Below the pieces are notes generated by a model. That model ran no database searches, had not been told where the DNA came from, and saw nothing but the letters and a program-made list of their open reading frames with translations. From Actinomycetota bacterium (GTDB taxonomy: Bacteria; Actinomycetota; Thermoleophilia; Solirubrobacterales; Solirubrobacteraceae), in assembly GCA_016781085.1 (NCBI GenBank), contig JADDQZ010000036.1, positions 1 through 64,000 on the forward strand: a stretch of DNA of 64,000 nucleotides. The letters are read 5' to 3'. Numbering within the stretch: position 1 is the first letter of the stretch; each line of letters starts with the position of its first letter. Below are positions 1 to 9,716 of the stretch, one piece after another. The translations under genes and the position numbers were made by a program.

Positions 1-65
1 ACTGGGCTCGAACCAGTGACCTCCTGCTTGTCGAGCAGGCGCTCTCCCAGCTGAGCTAATCGCCC
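1..65 (-). tRNA. tRNA-Val(GAC), 3' end cut by window edge
   Basis: Reverse complement reads GGGCGATTAGCTCAGCTGGGAGAGCGCCTGCTCGACAAGCAGGAGGTCACTGGTTCGAGCCCAGT; anticodon loop TCGACAA (GAC), canonical D and T arms. Confidence 0.93.
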
Positions 66-280
66 TGGGACGGGCACAAGGTAGCACCCCCCGCTTCGCC
101 GATGGGTCTCGCGTTGGCGTCGCGCCGGCTGGGGCGGCTTCGCCCGCATACCGCCATGGGCGCAGCCAAAGCCTTCTCGTGGACTGCGTACGGCCAACCC
201 ACGCAATGGTCGAACCACAGGAACGAGCACACCGCACAGAAGCGCTATACGGGACGCTCTCCATGGGTAAGGCGGCCGCA

Positions 281-1117
281 ATGACAAGCGAAGGAACACC
301 GTCCCACAGCCTCCAGATCCGCGGCCGAACCGTTCCGCGACTCGGTCTGGGGACATGGCAGTTGACGGGCGATGAATGCGTCGATGCGGTGGCTGACGCG
401 CTTGACATCGGCTACCGGCACATCGATACGGCACGCGCGTACGGAAACGAGCGCGAGGTGGGTGCTGGAGTCAAGCGCAGCAGCGTCGCGCGAGAGGATG
501 TCTTTCTCACCACGAAGATCTGGATGGACGACTTCGAGCCCCAGCGTCTACGACGCGCGGCCGAGGACTCGCTGCGTGAGCTCGATACCGATTACGTCGA
601 CCTGCTGCTGTTGCACTGGCCCAACCCCGGCGTCCCGCTGCAGGACTCACTGTCCGCGCTGAGCGAGCTGCGTGAGCGCGGCTTGACTCGCGAGATCGGC
701 GTGTCGAACTTTCCGCCCAAGCTGCTGCGTGAAGCCGTTGCACTGGCGGCCGTCTTTTGTGACCAAGTCGAGTACCACCCGTACCTGGGTCAGGATGATC
801 TACTGCAGATCGCTGGTGAAGCCGACGTGATGATCACCGCTTACGCCCCCTTGGCGCACGGCAAGATCTTCGGCGACCCGACGCTGTCGGTCATTGCCGA
901 GCGCCACAACACCGGCGTAGGACAAGTCGCGCTTGCATGGTTGCTCGCCCAGCCGCATGTCTGCGTGGTTCCCAAGGCGGCCAGTCACCGTAACCGCGTC
1001 GCGAACTTCCAGGCAGTCGATCTCAAGCTGACGCCAGAAGATCGCCAAGCGATCGACGCGCTTCCCAAGGACCGCCGCGAGTTCGATCCGGCTTGGGCGC
1101 CGGATTGGAACGACTGA
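281..1117 (+). CDS. aldo/keto reductase
   Basis: VPRLGLGTWQL, GYRHIDTARAYGNE, DYVDLLLLHWPNPG, IGVSNF motifs; start chosen at MTSEG inside the longer ORF. Confidence 0.92.
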   Translation: MTSEGTPSHSLQIRGRTVPRLGLGTWQLTGDECVDAVADALDIGYRHIDTARAYGNEREVGAGVKRSSVAREDVFLTTKIWMDDFEPQRLRRAAEDSLRELDTDYVDLLLLHWPNPGVPLQDSLSALSELRERGLTREIGVSNFPPKLLREAVALAAVFCDQVEYHPYLGQDDLLQIAGEADVMITAYAPLAHGKIFGDPTLSVIAERHNTGVGQVALAWLLAQPHVCVVPKAASHRNRVANFQAVDLKLTPEDRQAIDALPKDRREFDPAWAPDWND

Positions 1118-1190
1118 GCGCGACCCGTAAGCCGGCGCACGAGAGAGCCGCCGAGCCGCAAACACCTAGAATGGCTTCTTCCATGCCCCC

Positions 1191-1261
1191 GGCGCCGTGG
1201 CGGAGTGGCTACGCAGCGGCCTGCAAAGCCGTGTACACCAGTTCGATTCTGGTCGGCGCCT
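1191..1261 (+). tRNA. tRNA-Cys(GCA)
   Basis: GGCGCCG...CGGCGCC acceptor stem, anticodon loop CTGCAAA, T arm CCAGTTCGATTCTGG. Confidence 0.93.
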
Positions 1262-1316
1262 TGTCTGTCTGCCGTCTTGGCAGTCGCGACGTCCTCGACT
1301 TGAGATTGGAACCGAC

Positions 1317-1826
1317 ATGGGACGCGTGACGCTGCATCGCGGCGACATCACGACGGATACCGAAGCCGACGCCATCGTCAACGCCGCGAATTCGAGCCTG
1401 CTCGGTGGCGGTGGCGTGGACGGTGCGATCCACCGCGCCGCCGGCCGCCAACTGCTTAAACAGTGCCGAGCGCTCGGCGGCTGCGCCACTGGCGACGCGA
1501 AGATCACCGGCGGCGGGCGCTTGCATGCCCGTCACGTCATTCACGCGGTCGGCCCGGTCTGGAAAGGCGGAACGCAAGGCGAAGCGCAGTTGCTGGCGTC
1601 CTGCTACCGGCGCGCGATCGAGTTGGCGGCCGAACACGGCTGTCGGCGCGTCGCGTTTCCAGCCATCTCCGCCGGCGTGTACGGGTATCCGCTGGAGGAG
1701 GCGGCGAAGATCGCCGTCGCGACCACGCGGGAATCCATGGAAACGCACCCCCAGGTAGTCGAAGCGCGTTTCTGGCTTTTCGGCCCCGAGGCGTACGAAG
1801 CCTTCGCCGCAGCCACAAGTACCTGA
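1317..1826 (+). CDS. macro domain protein (O-acetyl-ADP-ribose deacetylase type)
   Basis: [26 protein letters not shown] and [11 protein letters not shown] motifs of the MacroD family. Confidence 0.93.
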   Translation: MGRVTLHRGDITTDTEADAIVNAANSSLLGGGGVDGAIHRAAGRQLLKQCRALGGCATGDAKITGGGRLHARHVIHAVGPVWKGGTQGEAQLLASCYRRAIELAAEHGCRRVAFPAISAGVYGYPLEEAAKIAVATTRESMETHPQVVEARFWLFGPEAYEAFAAATST

Positions 1827-1869
1827 CTGATCTTCGGCCGGGAGCGTCAGGCTCCGACTTTCGCAGCCT

Positions 1870-4011
1870 CTAAGAGGCCTGCTCGTGCTCGTCGCCCGCC
1901 GGAGCGACGACCTTGGCTCCTACGCCGTTGCTGTCAGCGGTTGCGCCGTTGCTGTGAACTCCTGCGCCGCTGCCGTTGGCGCCGCTGCCGTTGGCGCCGC
2001 TGCCGTTGGCGCCGCTGCCGTTGGCGCCGCTGCCGTTGGCGCCTGCGGCGATCGGGCGAGCGTAGACCGAATCAGGCGCCGGGACGCCGGCCGCGGCATA
2101 GGCGGCTTCCTGGTCAAGTGTTTCCTCCCGCAGGAGCGCCTCGGTCAGCGAGTCCAGCCGCACGCGATTGTCGATCAGTAACTGCCGGACCACGTCATGA
2201 GCCTCGTCGACTATGCGTCGCACTTCGGCGTCAACCAACCGCTGCGTTTCCTCTGAAGTCTCGGCCGCGCCCGGAAGCAGCGGACCGTCGGCTTCGGAAT
2301 GGATGACCGCGACAGGGCCGATCGCCTCGCTCATCCCCCACCGCCCGACCATGTGGCGAGCGATGCCGGTCAAATGCTGGATGTCGGATTCGGCCCCGGT
2401 CGTGATCGTCCCGAACACCACTTCCTCCGCGACGCGGCCACCAAGCGCCACGCGGATCTTGCCGAGCAGGTGCTGCAAGTCGTAGTTGGTGCGATCAGCT
2501 TCAGGTGACGACAGCGTCACACCAAGCGCCATGCCGCGCGGGATGATCGACACCTTGCGGACAGGATCCGACCCGGGTGTGAGCATCCCGACAAGCGCGT
2601 GGCCGGCCTCGTGGTAGGCGGTCAGCGTGCGCTCTTCCTCGGTGAGCACCATGCCGCGCGGGATGCCGAGGATGATCTTCTCCAGCGCGTCGGAAAAGTC
2701 CGACATCTGCACCTTCTCGTGCTCACGGCGCGCGGCCAGCAGGGCCCCCTCGTTGCAGAGATTGGCAAGATCGGCGCCGACCATTCCAGGAGTCGTGGCG
2801 GCGATGCGGCCGAGGTCGACTTCGGGGTCGAGTGGCAGTGAGCGCGTATGGACTACGAGGATCTTGCGCCGCCCCTCCTTGTCCGGAGCCGGCACGGTGA
2901 TGCGCCGATCGAAGCGCCCGGGACGCAGCAGAGCCTGGTCGAGCACTTCGGGACGGTTGGTGGCGGCGAGGACGATCACGGCGGCGTCGGACTCAAAGCC
3001 GTCCATTTCCGTGAGGATCTGGTTGAGCGTCTGTTCGCGCTCGTCGTTGCCGCCGAGGTTCGACGCTCCGGAACGTGAGCGCCCGATGGCGTCGAGCTCG
3101 TCGACGAAGATGATCGCGGGAGCGGCTTCCTTGGCTTGTTGGAAGAGGTCGCGCACGCGCGAGGCTCCGATGCCGACGATCGCTTCCACGAACTCCGACG
3201 CCGAAGCAGAAAAGAACGGCACGCCGGCTTCACCCGCGATGGCGCGTGCAAGCAGCGTCTTGCCGGTTCCAGGGCGACCGGAAAGCAAGACACCCCGCGG
3301 AATGCGGCCACCGAGCTTCTGGTAGCGCGAGGGATTCTTCAGGAAGTCGACGATCTCGACCAGCTCCGATTCCGCTTCGTCGATGCCGGCGACGTCTTTG
3401 AAAGTGATCTTCTGCTCACTGCCCTCGACGCGCCGTGCCCGTGAGCGGCCGAAAGCGCCGAGGGCGCCCATCTGCCCGCCGGCGGCTTTGCGCGCGAGTA
3501 AGAGGAACAGCCCGACCAGCAGCAGCACCGGGCCGAAGCCGAGCAGGAGGTTGAGCACCAGGCCACGGCCGTTGTTGATCGGCTCGGGATCGATGACGAC
3601 GTCGTTGGCGATCAACAGACGTTCGAGGTCGCCCCCGTCTACGAAGACGGGCACCTCGGTCTCAAACGCGCGCGTCGCTTCGGGCTGCTTCTCCACTTCT
3701 TCGGGCTTCGGTGGCCGAACTGCCTTCTCAAAGCGTCCTTCGACGGTGGTGCCTTGCGGCGAAACCCGCTCGACGTTGCCCGCGCGCACCTGCTGCAAGA
3801 AGAACGGGCTGTATTCGACTTTGGCCACTTTGGGCTTGTCAGGCGCGATCACCGACACGACGAAATAGTTGGCCGCCAGGGCGATCAACAAGAACACCAG
3901 GAGCTGGCGCGAGGGGCCGCGGCGCTTGCCCGCCTTCTTGTTGCCCGCGTCGGTTGGGCGATGCAGAGGGGTGCGAGCTCGCCGTTCGGTCGGAGAGGGA
4001 CTTTTCGCCAT
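1870..4011 (-). CDS. ftsH: ATP-dependent zinc metalloprotease FtsH
   Basis: Walker [12 protein letters not shown] region, HEAGH zinc motif; start at MAKSPSP inside the longer ORF. Confidence 0.96.
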   Translation of the reverse strand: MAKSPSPTERRARTPLHRPTDAGNKKAGKRRGPSRQLLVFLLIALAANYFVVSVIAPDKPKVAKVEYSPFFLQQVRAGNVERVSPQGTTVEGRFEKAVRPPKPEEVEKQPEATRAFETEVPVFVDGGDLERLLIANDVVIDPEPINNGRGLVLNLLLGFGPVLLLVGLFLLLARKAAGGQMGALGAFGRSRARRVEGSEQKITFKDVAGIDEAESELVEIVDFLKNPSRYQKLGGRIPRGVLLSGRPGTGKTLLARAIAGEAGVPFFSASASEFVEAIVGIGASRVRDLFQQAKEAAPAIIFVDELDAIGRSRSGASNLGGNDEREQTLNQILTEMDGFESDAAVIVLAATNRPEVLDQALLRPGRFDRRITVPAPDKEGRRKILVVHTRSLPLDPEVDLGRIAATTPGMVGADLANLCNEGALLAARREHEKVQMSDFSDALEKIILGIPRGMVLTEEERTLTAYHEAGHALVGMLTPGSDPVRKVSIIPRGMALGVTLSSPEADRTNYDLQHLLGKIRVALGGRVAEEVVFGTITTGAESDIQHLTGIARHMVGRWGMSEAIGPVAVIHSEADGPLLPGAAETSEETQRLVDAEVRRIVDEAHDVVRQLLIDNRVRLDSLTEALLREETLDQEAAYAAAGVPAPDSVYARPIAAGANGSGANGSGANGSGANGSGANGSGAGVHSNGATADSNGVGAKVVAPAGDEHEQAS
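1966..2040. repeat. five perfect tandem copies of a 15-bp unit (GCCGCTGCCGTTGGC) inside the ftsH 3' end, encoding ANGSG repeats
   Basis: Direct reading of the sequence; 5 x 15 bp in frame. Confidence 0.95.
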
Positions 4012-4117
4012 TGCATCCGATTGTGGCAGGGCAAGGAGCGGCCAACCGACCAATTGCGGATCGTCGCGTGGCCGGCGCAGCGCTCGCAGTCCTGACATCG
4101 CTATTATTCGCACCCGT

Positions 4118-4191
4118 GCGGCTGTAGCTCAGCTGGCTAGAGCGTCTGCTTGCCATGCAGAAGGTCGAGGGTTCGAATCCCTTCAGCCGCT
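4118..4191 (+). tRNA. tRNA-Gly(GCC)
   Basis: GCGGCTGTAGCTCAGCTGGCTAGAGCGTCTGCTTGCCATGCAGAAGGTCGAGGGTTCGAATCCCTTCAGCCGC; anticodon GCC. Confidence 0.95.
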
Positions 4192-4195
4192 TCAA

Positions 4196-4230
4196 CAAGA
4201 AAACCCTGCACCCGCAGGGTTTTCTTGTTT
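4196..4230 (+). terminator. intrinsic terminator after tRNA-Gly
   Basis: Perfect 14-bp stem CAAGAAAACCCTGC-ACCC-GCAGGGTTTTCTTG followed by TTT. Confidence 0.85.
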
Positions 4231-4471
4231 CGGGAACGTTCTCGCTGTGCCGCCGCGCTGAGGGAGTACGGCAAAGGAGCACGGAACGGCGCTCTCAGAC
4301 GCCCCGATTCCGCTTCTCACCCCTGCGTCGGCACGCGGCCTACAGACCCCTACAGCCCCCTATGGGTTCCTCTCAACGAGGCTTCTCTCGATACCGCGAG
4401 CCGATGTAGCGCGACTCGCCACCTCAGCCTCGACCGGGCCAACTACATGGGTGCAAACCGCGCGGACCGAG

Positions 4472-5302
4472 TCATTTTCGACGTCCCGTCGACTGCTGCT
4501 TGGCGGCGAACTCCCTGGTCAACCAGCGATGCACGGTCCACCGACCGGGACGCGTCCTGCCACGCTCACCGCGCCGCACGGGCGGGAGTCGCTCAATCGC
4601 CCCTGCCGCCTTGGCGAGCGCACGGCTTGCCTTCTCGGCGCGAGCGCGGGCGCGGCCGTCGTTGCGGCGTGCGACGCGGTCAAGGGCGTCGCGGGAGCGG
4701 TCGAGCAGCGACAACGGAACGGCCGCGATGACGTTGCCGGGCGGACGGCGCGAGACGACGGCGTGCGGGCGCGTCGGCGCGGTACGCCGCACGACCTGCC
4801 ACATCCGCCCGAGGCGCCGCAACTGCTTCGGCGTTGTACCGGCCTGCAACCGAGGTAGCAGGACGTCCTCCTCCTCGCGCACGTCCAGCCGCAACTCGGC
4901 GACCACTTCGGCGACGATGGCATCCCGCCCAGGATCGCCAGGGCGGGTGCGGTCGAGTTCGGCGGTGAGCTCGCTGAGCTTCTGGTGCCCCTCCTCGATA
5001 TGCAACGTAAGTTCGTCGCCCTCGCCTGAGACGGCGCGGATGGCCGGCCAGATCACCGTCTCCTCGGCATACGCGTGCGGAAACACGAGGCGCCACAGGC
5101 GAGTCAGAAGCTCGTCCTGCTCGTCGCCCGAGGTGTGGGTCATGCGCTCGAGCAACTCCTCGAGCTCGCCGTGCTCGCGTCGCATGATCGCGAGCACGCT
5201 CCCTCGGCCCCCGAGCTCCTCGACGCTCTGCTCCGCGATCGACCTCATGCTCGGCAGATCATCGCCTACGTGATGCATCTCGGTATCGTGCTGGTGGCCC
5301 AT
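4472..5302 (-). CDS. hemerythrin HHE domain protein with long basic C-terminal tail
   Basis: MRREHGELEELLERM, HAYAEETVIWPAI, HIEEGHQK, EEEDVLLPRL spacing typical of HHE cation-binding domains. Confidence 0.85.
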   Translation of the reverse strand: MGHQHDTEMHHVGDDLPSMRSIAEQSVEELGGRGSVLAIMRREHGELEELLERMTHTSGDEQDELLTRLWRLVFPHAYAEETVIWPAIRAVSGEGDELTLHIEEGHQKLSELTAELDRTRPGDPGRDAIVAEVVAELRLDVREEEDVLLPRLQAGTTPKQLRRLGRMWQVVRRTAPTRPHAVVSRRPPGNVIAAVPLSLLDRSRDALDRVARRNDGRARARAEKASRALAKAAGAIERLPPVRRGERGRTRPGRWTVHRWLTREFAAKQQSTGRRK

Positions 5303-5499
5303 CCCGACCCTCCCGGAGTCTCGTTGACCCGGACCTTAGTGCCCTCGCCGCTGACGGGACCAGTACACCGGCGTCATCACCATCACCGGCTGCGCCTTGT
5401 CGCTGGCGAGGACCTTCCCACTACGCCTGAGCGACCTGCCTTCCTAAGCCTTCTTCGACGGTGCCGAGCGCAGGTCGATCTTGGACGGCGTGGACCGGC

Positions 5500-6669
5500 C
5501 TACGGGGCGAACACGGCGCGGATGCAGTTGTCCTTCTTGTTCTTGAACAGGTCGTAGCCGTGCGGGCTCTCCTCGAGCGACATGCGGTGGCTGATCAGGA
5601 ACGAGGGATCGAGGTCGCCGCGCTGCACGGCGGCCATCATGTCCGGCATGTAGCGCTGCCCCGGCTGCTGCGAGGTCCGCATGGTGATGCCCTTGTTGGT
5701 CAGCACGCCGAACGGGAACTTGTCGATGACGCCGTAGATGCCGACGACCGACAGGATGCCGCCCTTGCGCACCGCGATCGCGGCCTCGCGCAGCGCGCTG
5801 CCGCGGTCGGTGTGCAGGTGCAGCGCCTGCTTGGCGCGGTCCAAAGCGTACTGCGGCCCGGTGCCGTGAGCCTCCATGCCGACCGCCTCGATGCAGGCGT
5901 CCGGCCCGCGGCCGCCGGTCAGCTCGCGGATTTGCTCCAGCGTTGAGTCCTCGTCCTCGTAGTCGATCGTCTCCGCGCCGATCCTGTCGCGCGCCAGCGC
6001 GAGCCGCTCGGGCAGCCGGTCGATCGCGATCACGCGCTCGGCGCCCATGAGCTGCGCGCTGCGCATCGCCATGAGCCCGACGGCGCCGCAGCCCCAGACG
6101 GCGACCGTGTCGCCCTGCTTCAGTTCGCAGAAGTCCGCGCCCGTCCACCCGGTGGGCACGGAGTCCGAGAGGAACAGCGCCTGCTCGTCGGTGATTCCCT
6201 CGGGGAGGTGGAAGCAGTTGTAGTCGCCGTGCAGGACGCGGATGTACTCGGCGTGCGAGCCGGCCAGGCCGCTGAACGCGTGGCTGTAGCCCGGAATGGC
6301 GGCGGGGGGGTAACCGAGGACGGGCTCAGCGAAATCCGGCTTCGGATGTGTGTTGTCGCACAGCGACGCGAGGTCCTTGTCGCAGTACCAGCACTTGCCG
6401 CAGCCGAGGAACGACGGCACGACGACGCGATCGCCGACCTTCAGCTTGCGGACCTCACGCCCGACCTCGACGACCTCGCCCATGTATTCGTGGCCGATGA
6501 CGTCGCCCTCGCGCATCGTCGGGATGTAGCCGTCGATGAGGTGCAGGTCCGACCCGCATGTGGTGGTCAGCCGGACCTTGAGGATCACGTCGTGCGGGTT
6601 CACGATCCGCGGGTCGGGGACCGTCTGGACCTCCAGCTTGTTGATGCCCATCCAGCAGAGAGCCCTCAC
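5500..6669 (-). CDS. zinc-dependent alcohol dehydrogenase (formaldehyde dehydrogenase-like)
   Basis: TTTCGSDLHLIDGYIP, GHEYMGEVVEVG, GCGKCWYCDKDLASLCDNT zinc site, GCGAVGL; GTG start assumed (VRALCWMGINKLEVQ). Confidence 0.93.
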   Translation of the reverse strand: MRALCWMGINKLEVQTVPDPRIVNPHDVILKVRLTTTCGSDLHLIDGYIPTMREGDVIGHEYMGEVVEVGREVRKLKVGDRVVVPSFLGCGKCWYCDKDLASLCDNTHPKPDFAEPVLGYPPAAIPGYSHAFSGLAGSHAEYIRVLHGDYNCFHLPEGITDEQALFLSDSVPTGWTGADFCELKQGDTVAVWGCGAVGLMAMRSAQLMGAERVIAIDRLPERLALARDRIGAETIDYEDEDSTLEQIRELTGGRGPDACIEAVGMEAHGTGPQYALDRAKQALHLHTDRGSALREAAIAVRKGGILSVVGIYGVIDKFPFGVLTNKGITMRTSQQPGQRYMPDMMAAVQRGDLDPSFLISHRMSLEESPHGYDLFKNKKDNCIRAVFAP

Positions 6670-7058
6670 CGTGTCGGCTCCCCTGCGTCGGCGCGGGCGG
6701 ACGGGTTGAAGTCGGTGTTCTGGATCTCGCCCGTCTCGGTGAGCGACTTCAGGCGGCGCAGCGCCTTGCCGGCCAGGACGTGGGTGGCCAGTTCCGGCAT
6801 CGCCTGCGTCAGCTCGAGGCTGAGCGTCGTCGTGCGGCCCCAGTCGCGGTCCTCGTCGCCGACGGCGAGGTGCGCGTTGGCCACCGGGATGTCCTGCAGG
6901 ATCGCGGAGCGGAGCTCGGGGTGCTCCCAGCCCGCGCGGATGTCGTCGGCTGACCCGCGGATCGGCAACGACCGCTGCGCCTCCGTGGCCCCCGGCTTGA
7001 TCTTGGCGATGGCCTGGCGCGCCTTGCCGGCGATGCCTTCTGATGCCTCTGGGCTCAT
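6666..7058 (-). CDS. hypothetical protein, overlaps downstream alcohol dehydrogenase by 4 nt
   Basis: Complete ORF, translationally coupled to 5500-6669. Confidence 0.65.
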   Translation of the reverse strand: MSPEASEGIAGKARQAIAKIKPGATEAQRSLPIRGSADDIRAGWEHPELRSAILQDIPVANAHLAVGDEDRDWGRTTTLSLELTQAMPELATHVLAGKALRRLKSLTETGEIQNTDFNPSARADAGEPTR

Positions 7059-7358
7059 GTGTTGCTCCTACCCCGGCAGCGCGGGCCTCAGCGGTGGTCC
7101 AGCCCTCTGGCCTTTGAGCTTCCCAGCCACGGCGACAGCGGGGCAGCTCAGTGCGAGCGTTGGCACTTCGGTTGCCAGCCATGGCCCTCCCCCGTCTCGT
7201 TCCGAACCCGAGAGGAGAACCCGCAGACCGCCGGGTGAGCGAGCACGGCGGCTCCATTGAGCGCGCCAACCGGAACGACCCTCAGCGCTCTCTCGTCCAC
7301 GCCCCGAACGAGTGATTCGCCGTATCCTCGTACGTCCTTGACTGCCGAAGGAGTGAGC

Positions 7359-7565
7359 GTGGACGAAGAGACTTTCAACATGTCGACCCGCAAGTTCCTC
7401 AAGAAGGTCGGCGTGACGACTCAGCGCGAAATCGAAAAGGCCGTCCGCGAGCGGATCGCTACGGGCGAGCTCAGAGGCGACGAGACACTCGAAGTGCAGG
7501 CGGTCGTCACCGTCGAAGGCCTGCCCGGGACGGTCCTGGTTCCCGGCAGCATCAAGCTCGGCTGA
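7359..7565 (+). CDS. DUF6494-like small protein
   Basis: AAGGAG upstream of GTG; VDEETFNMSTRKFLKKVGVTTQREIEKAVRE resembles that family from memory. Confidence 0.75.
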   Translation: MDEETFNMSTRKFLKKVGVTTQREIEKAVRERIATGELRGDETLEVQAVVTVEGLPGTVLVPGSIKLG

Positions 7566-7567
7566 CT

Positions 7568-8428
7568 TCAGGCTTCCAGCCGGTCGAGGTCGGCTGCGAG
7601 GGCCGGCGGCACCACCCGCCGCTGCGCCACCACCCACCGGAGACCGGCGACCGCGCGCAAGCAGCCCGAAGCCACCGCAGGATCACGCAGCGCTTTGAGG
7701 CCTGTCCTTGCCGTCGTCGCAGAGGCTCGACGAAGCGGCCGCCGCAGCCAAGCGAACCACAAGTCGTTGCGCGCCTGGATCGTGCGGCGTTCGCGCCGAT
7801 CGCGTCTCGGAGACGGATGGTGATGAGCAACCAGCCGCTCGTCGTAGACGAGATCCCAGCCCAGGCGCGACAGGTCCGTCGCCAGCAGCGCTTCCTCTCC
7901 CCCAACGCCAAAGCGCGGATGAAAGCCGCCGGCTTGCAGGAACGCTTCGCGGCGAACCACCGCACCACAAGCCACGAAACCGAGGATCCGCGGAGCCGAG
8001 AGCCCCGCCGCGGCCGGCAGCGGCGACGCGGCCATAAGCTCACAAGTCGGTTCGATCCGCTCTTCTTCGCCGACGAGCACACGTGCCGCGATAAGGGCCA
8101 CGCTCGGGTTCTCTTCGAGCGTCTGCACCGCCCGGGCGAGCGCGCCTTCCTTCCACCAGGAGTCGTCGTCGGCGAAAGCAACGTATGGCGTGGCAGCCGC
8201 GCGTACGCCGAGGTTGCGGGCTGCGGCGCCGAGGTTCTCGTGCAGCGAGATCACGCGCACTTCCGGGTAACGATCCGCGACACGCGCGGGCGAGCCATCT
8301 GACGATCCGTTGTCGACGACCAGCACGGGCGGGCGCTCCGGGAGCTGCCTTGAGCGCTCGAGCGTCATCAACAGCTCGTCGACTCTGTCACGTGAGAGCA
8401 CGACGAGCGATATCTGATGTTCGTTCAA
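7568..8428 (-). CDS. glycosyltransferase family 2
   Basis: VVLSRDRVDELLMTLE, VVDNGSSDGS, NLGAAARNLG, FADDDSWW. Confidence 0.92.
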   Translation of the reverse strand: MNEHQISLVVLSRDRVDELLMTLERSRQLPERPPVLVVDNGSSDGSPARVADRYPEVRVISLHENLGAAARNLGVRAAATPYVAFADDDSWWKEGALARAVQTLEENPSVALIAARVLVGEEERIEPTCELMAASPLPAAAGLSAPRILGFVACGAVVRREAFLQAGGFHPRFGVGGEEALLATDLSRLGWDLVYDERLVAHHHPSPRRDRRERRTIQARNDLWFAWLRRPLRRASATTARTGLKALRDPAVASGCLRAVAGLRWVVAQRRVVPPALAADLDRLEA

Positions 8429-8533
8429 TGTTGCCCCGCGCGCAGTGCGCCCACATGCCCGTTCGGCAGAGCACTCGTTCCCGCGGGAAGCTGCGGGCGC
8501 CGGAAACCGCGCCCCCTCCTCGGACCGGTCGCC

Positions 8534-8740
8534 TTAGACGACGACCTCGGGAATGTCGCCGGGACGGCGGCGGCGGCGATCGCGTAGCTCACGAGCGCCC
8601 CCCTGTGACGACGCCTGTTCGCGACGCTCGCCTTGGCGACGCTCGGCGATGACGGTGACGCCGGGCTCGTCGGCGTAGTGAGTCTCGAGCCGCTCGCGCA
8701 GCTCACCTTCCAGAGCCTTGGGAACGACGCTGTAGATCAT
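8534..8740 (-). CDS. small conserved-looking hypothetical protein
   Basis: MIYSVVPKALEGELRERLETHYADEPGVTVIAERR; compact ORF with basic tail. Confidence 0.6.
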   Translation of the reverse strand: MIYSVVPKALEGELRERLETHYADEPGVTVIAERRQGERREQASSQGGARELRDRRRRRPGDIPEVVV

Positions 8741-8842
8741 GAGCGAATGCTACCCGCCATAGTGGCGGCTGCCAACTCGCGCCATGGAGTTGGTGCGTCC
8801 GCCACCGGCGGACGACACCACCGTCGATTGCCTTGAACCTGC

Positions 8843-9664
8843 TCAACCGGCGGTTTGTAGGTGCAGCGCGCCGCGCGGATCGGCGGAGGCGTTGCTGTCT
8901 CGCTCGGCCGGATCGAGCTCGTCAAGCTCGGCGCCGTGCGCATCGCGCCGGACACCGCCCGCCTCGTCCGAGAGATCGATCTCGAACCGGTACCAGCTCA
9001 ACTCCCACATGACCGTGATCGTGACCACGCTCGGCCGTTCCACGAGCGGCCGCACGCAGACGTCGGGTGGCCCCAACGAGCGGGCGACGCCGCTCACCGT
9101 CCGGGTGAACGGCGAGGCGTTGAAGAGGTCGAGCGCCCGCTGGCGTTTGAGGTCGGCGTTCGTTGGAACCGCGCGCACGTGGCGCGGTTGCCTTGAGCCC
9201 GGGTTGCGGTCGGGCGCCGAAGCGGGCGCCGAAGCGGGAGCAGGAGCGGGAGGCGGAGCCGCAACGGGAGCAGGAGGCGGAGCCGCAACGGGAGCGGGAG
9301 TCCGAGCCGCAACGGAAGCGCTGTCGGCCACCAACTCGTGTTGCGGCGTGCTCCTTACCTCGGCACTTGTTTCGGCCGCCGGCGAGGTTTCCTCGCGGGA
9401 CTTGTCTCGGTGAGCGCGCAACCGTCCGAGAAAACCCCGGCGAATACCGCCCTCGCCGCGCGCTGCACTGGCCTGAAGCCGGTCCATGCCTGCTTCCCGG
9501 ATCCACCCCTCATGCTGAGCTCTCGGTGTGCACAGTTCGCACACCTGCCGCCGCGTCCCGCCGGCGAGAAACGGCTCCGCCTGTTCCCCGCGCAGGAGCG
9601 TGCGCCCGCAGACGTCGCAAGCGACGGGCGTGTAGTCGGCTCGGATGGAGCGTGTCTCGGCCAT
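8843..9664 (-). CDS. hypothetical protein: N-terminal zinc ribbon, Ala/Pro linker, uncharacterised C-terminal region
   Basis: CDVCGRTL...CELC cysteine pairs; APVAAPPPAPVAAPPPAPAPASAPAS linker. Confidence 0.7.
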   Translation of the reverse strand: MAETRSIRADYTPVACDVCGRTLLRGEQAEPFLAGGTRRQVCELCTPRAQHEGWIREAGMDRLQASAARGEGGIRRGFLGRLRAHRDKSREETSPAAETSAEVRSTPQHELVADSASVAARTPAPVAAPPPAPVAAPPPAPAPASAPASAPDRNPGSRQPRHVRAVPTNADLKRQRALDLFNASPFTRTVSGVARSLGPPDVCVRPLVERPSVVTITVMWELSWYRFEIDLSDEAGGVRRDAHGAELDELDPAERDSNASADPRGALHLQTAG

Positions 9665-9716
9665 GCGCGGCGGGCAGGCTAGCAACGCTGGCCCGCTCCT
9701 CGGCCTGGCGAGCGCA

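Noticed and set aside
1966-2040. Repeat array as a CRISPR candidate
   Set aside because: 15-bp contiguous tandem units with no spacers, in frame within ftsH
5444-6148. Long alternative-frame minus ORF (234 aa) over the alcohol dehydrogenase
   Set aside because: Arg/Ala/Gly-rich alternative-frame translation of a GC-rich gene; the true frame has complete dehydrogenase motifs
6208-7260. 350-aa plus-strand ORF opposite the dehydrogenase
   Set aside because: Antisense ORF from high GC; no recognisable domain, whereas the minus strand encodes clear proteins
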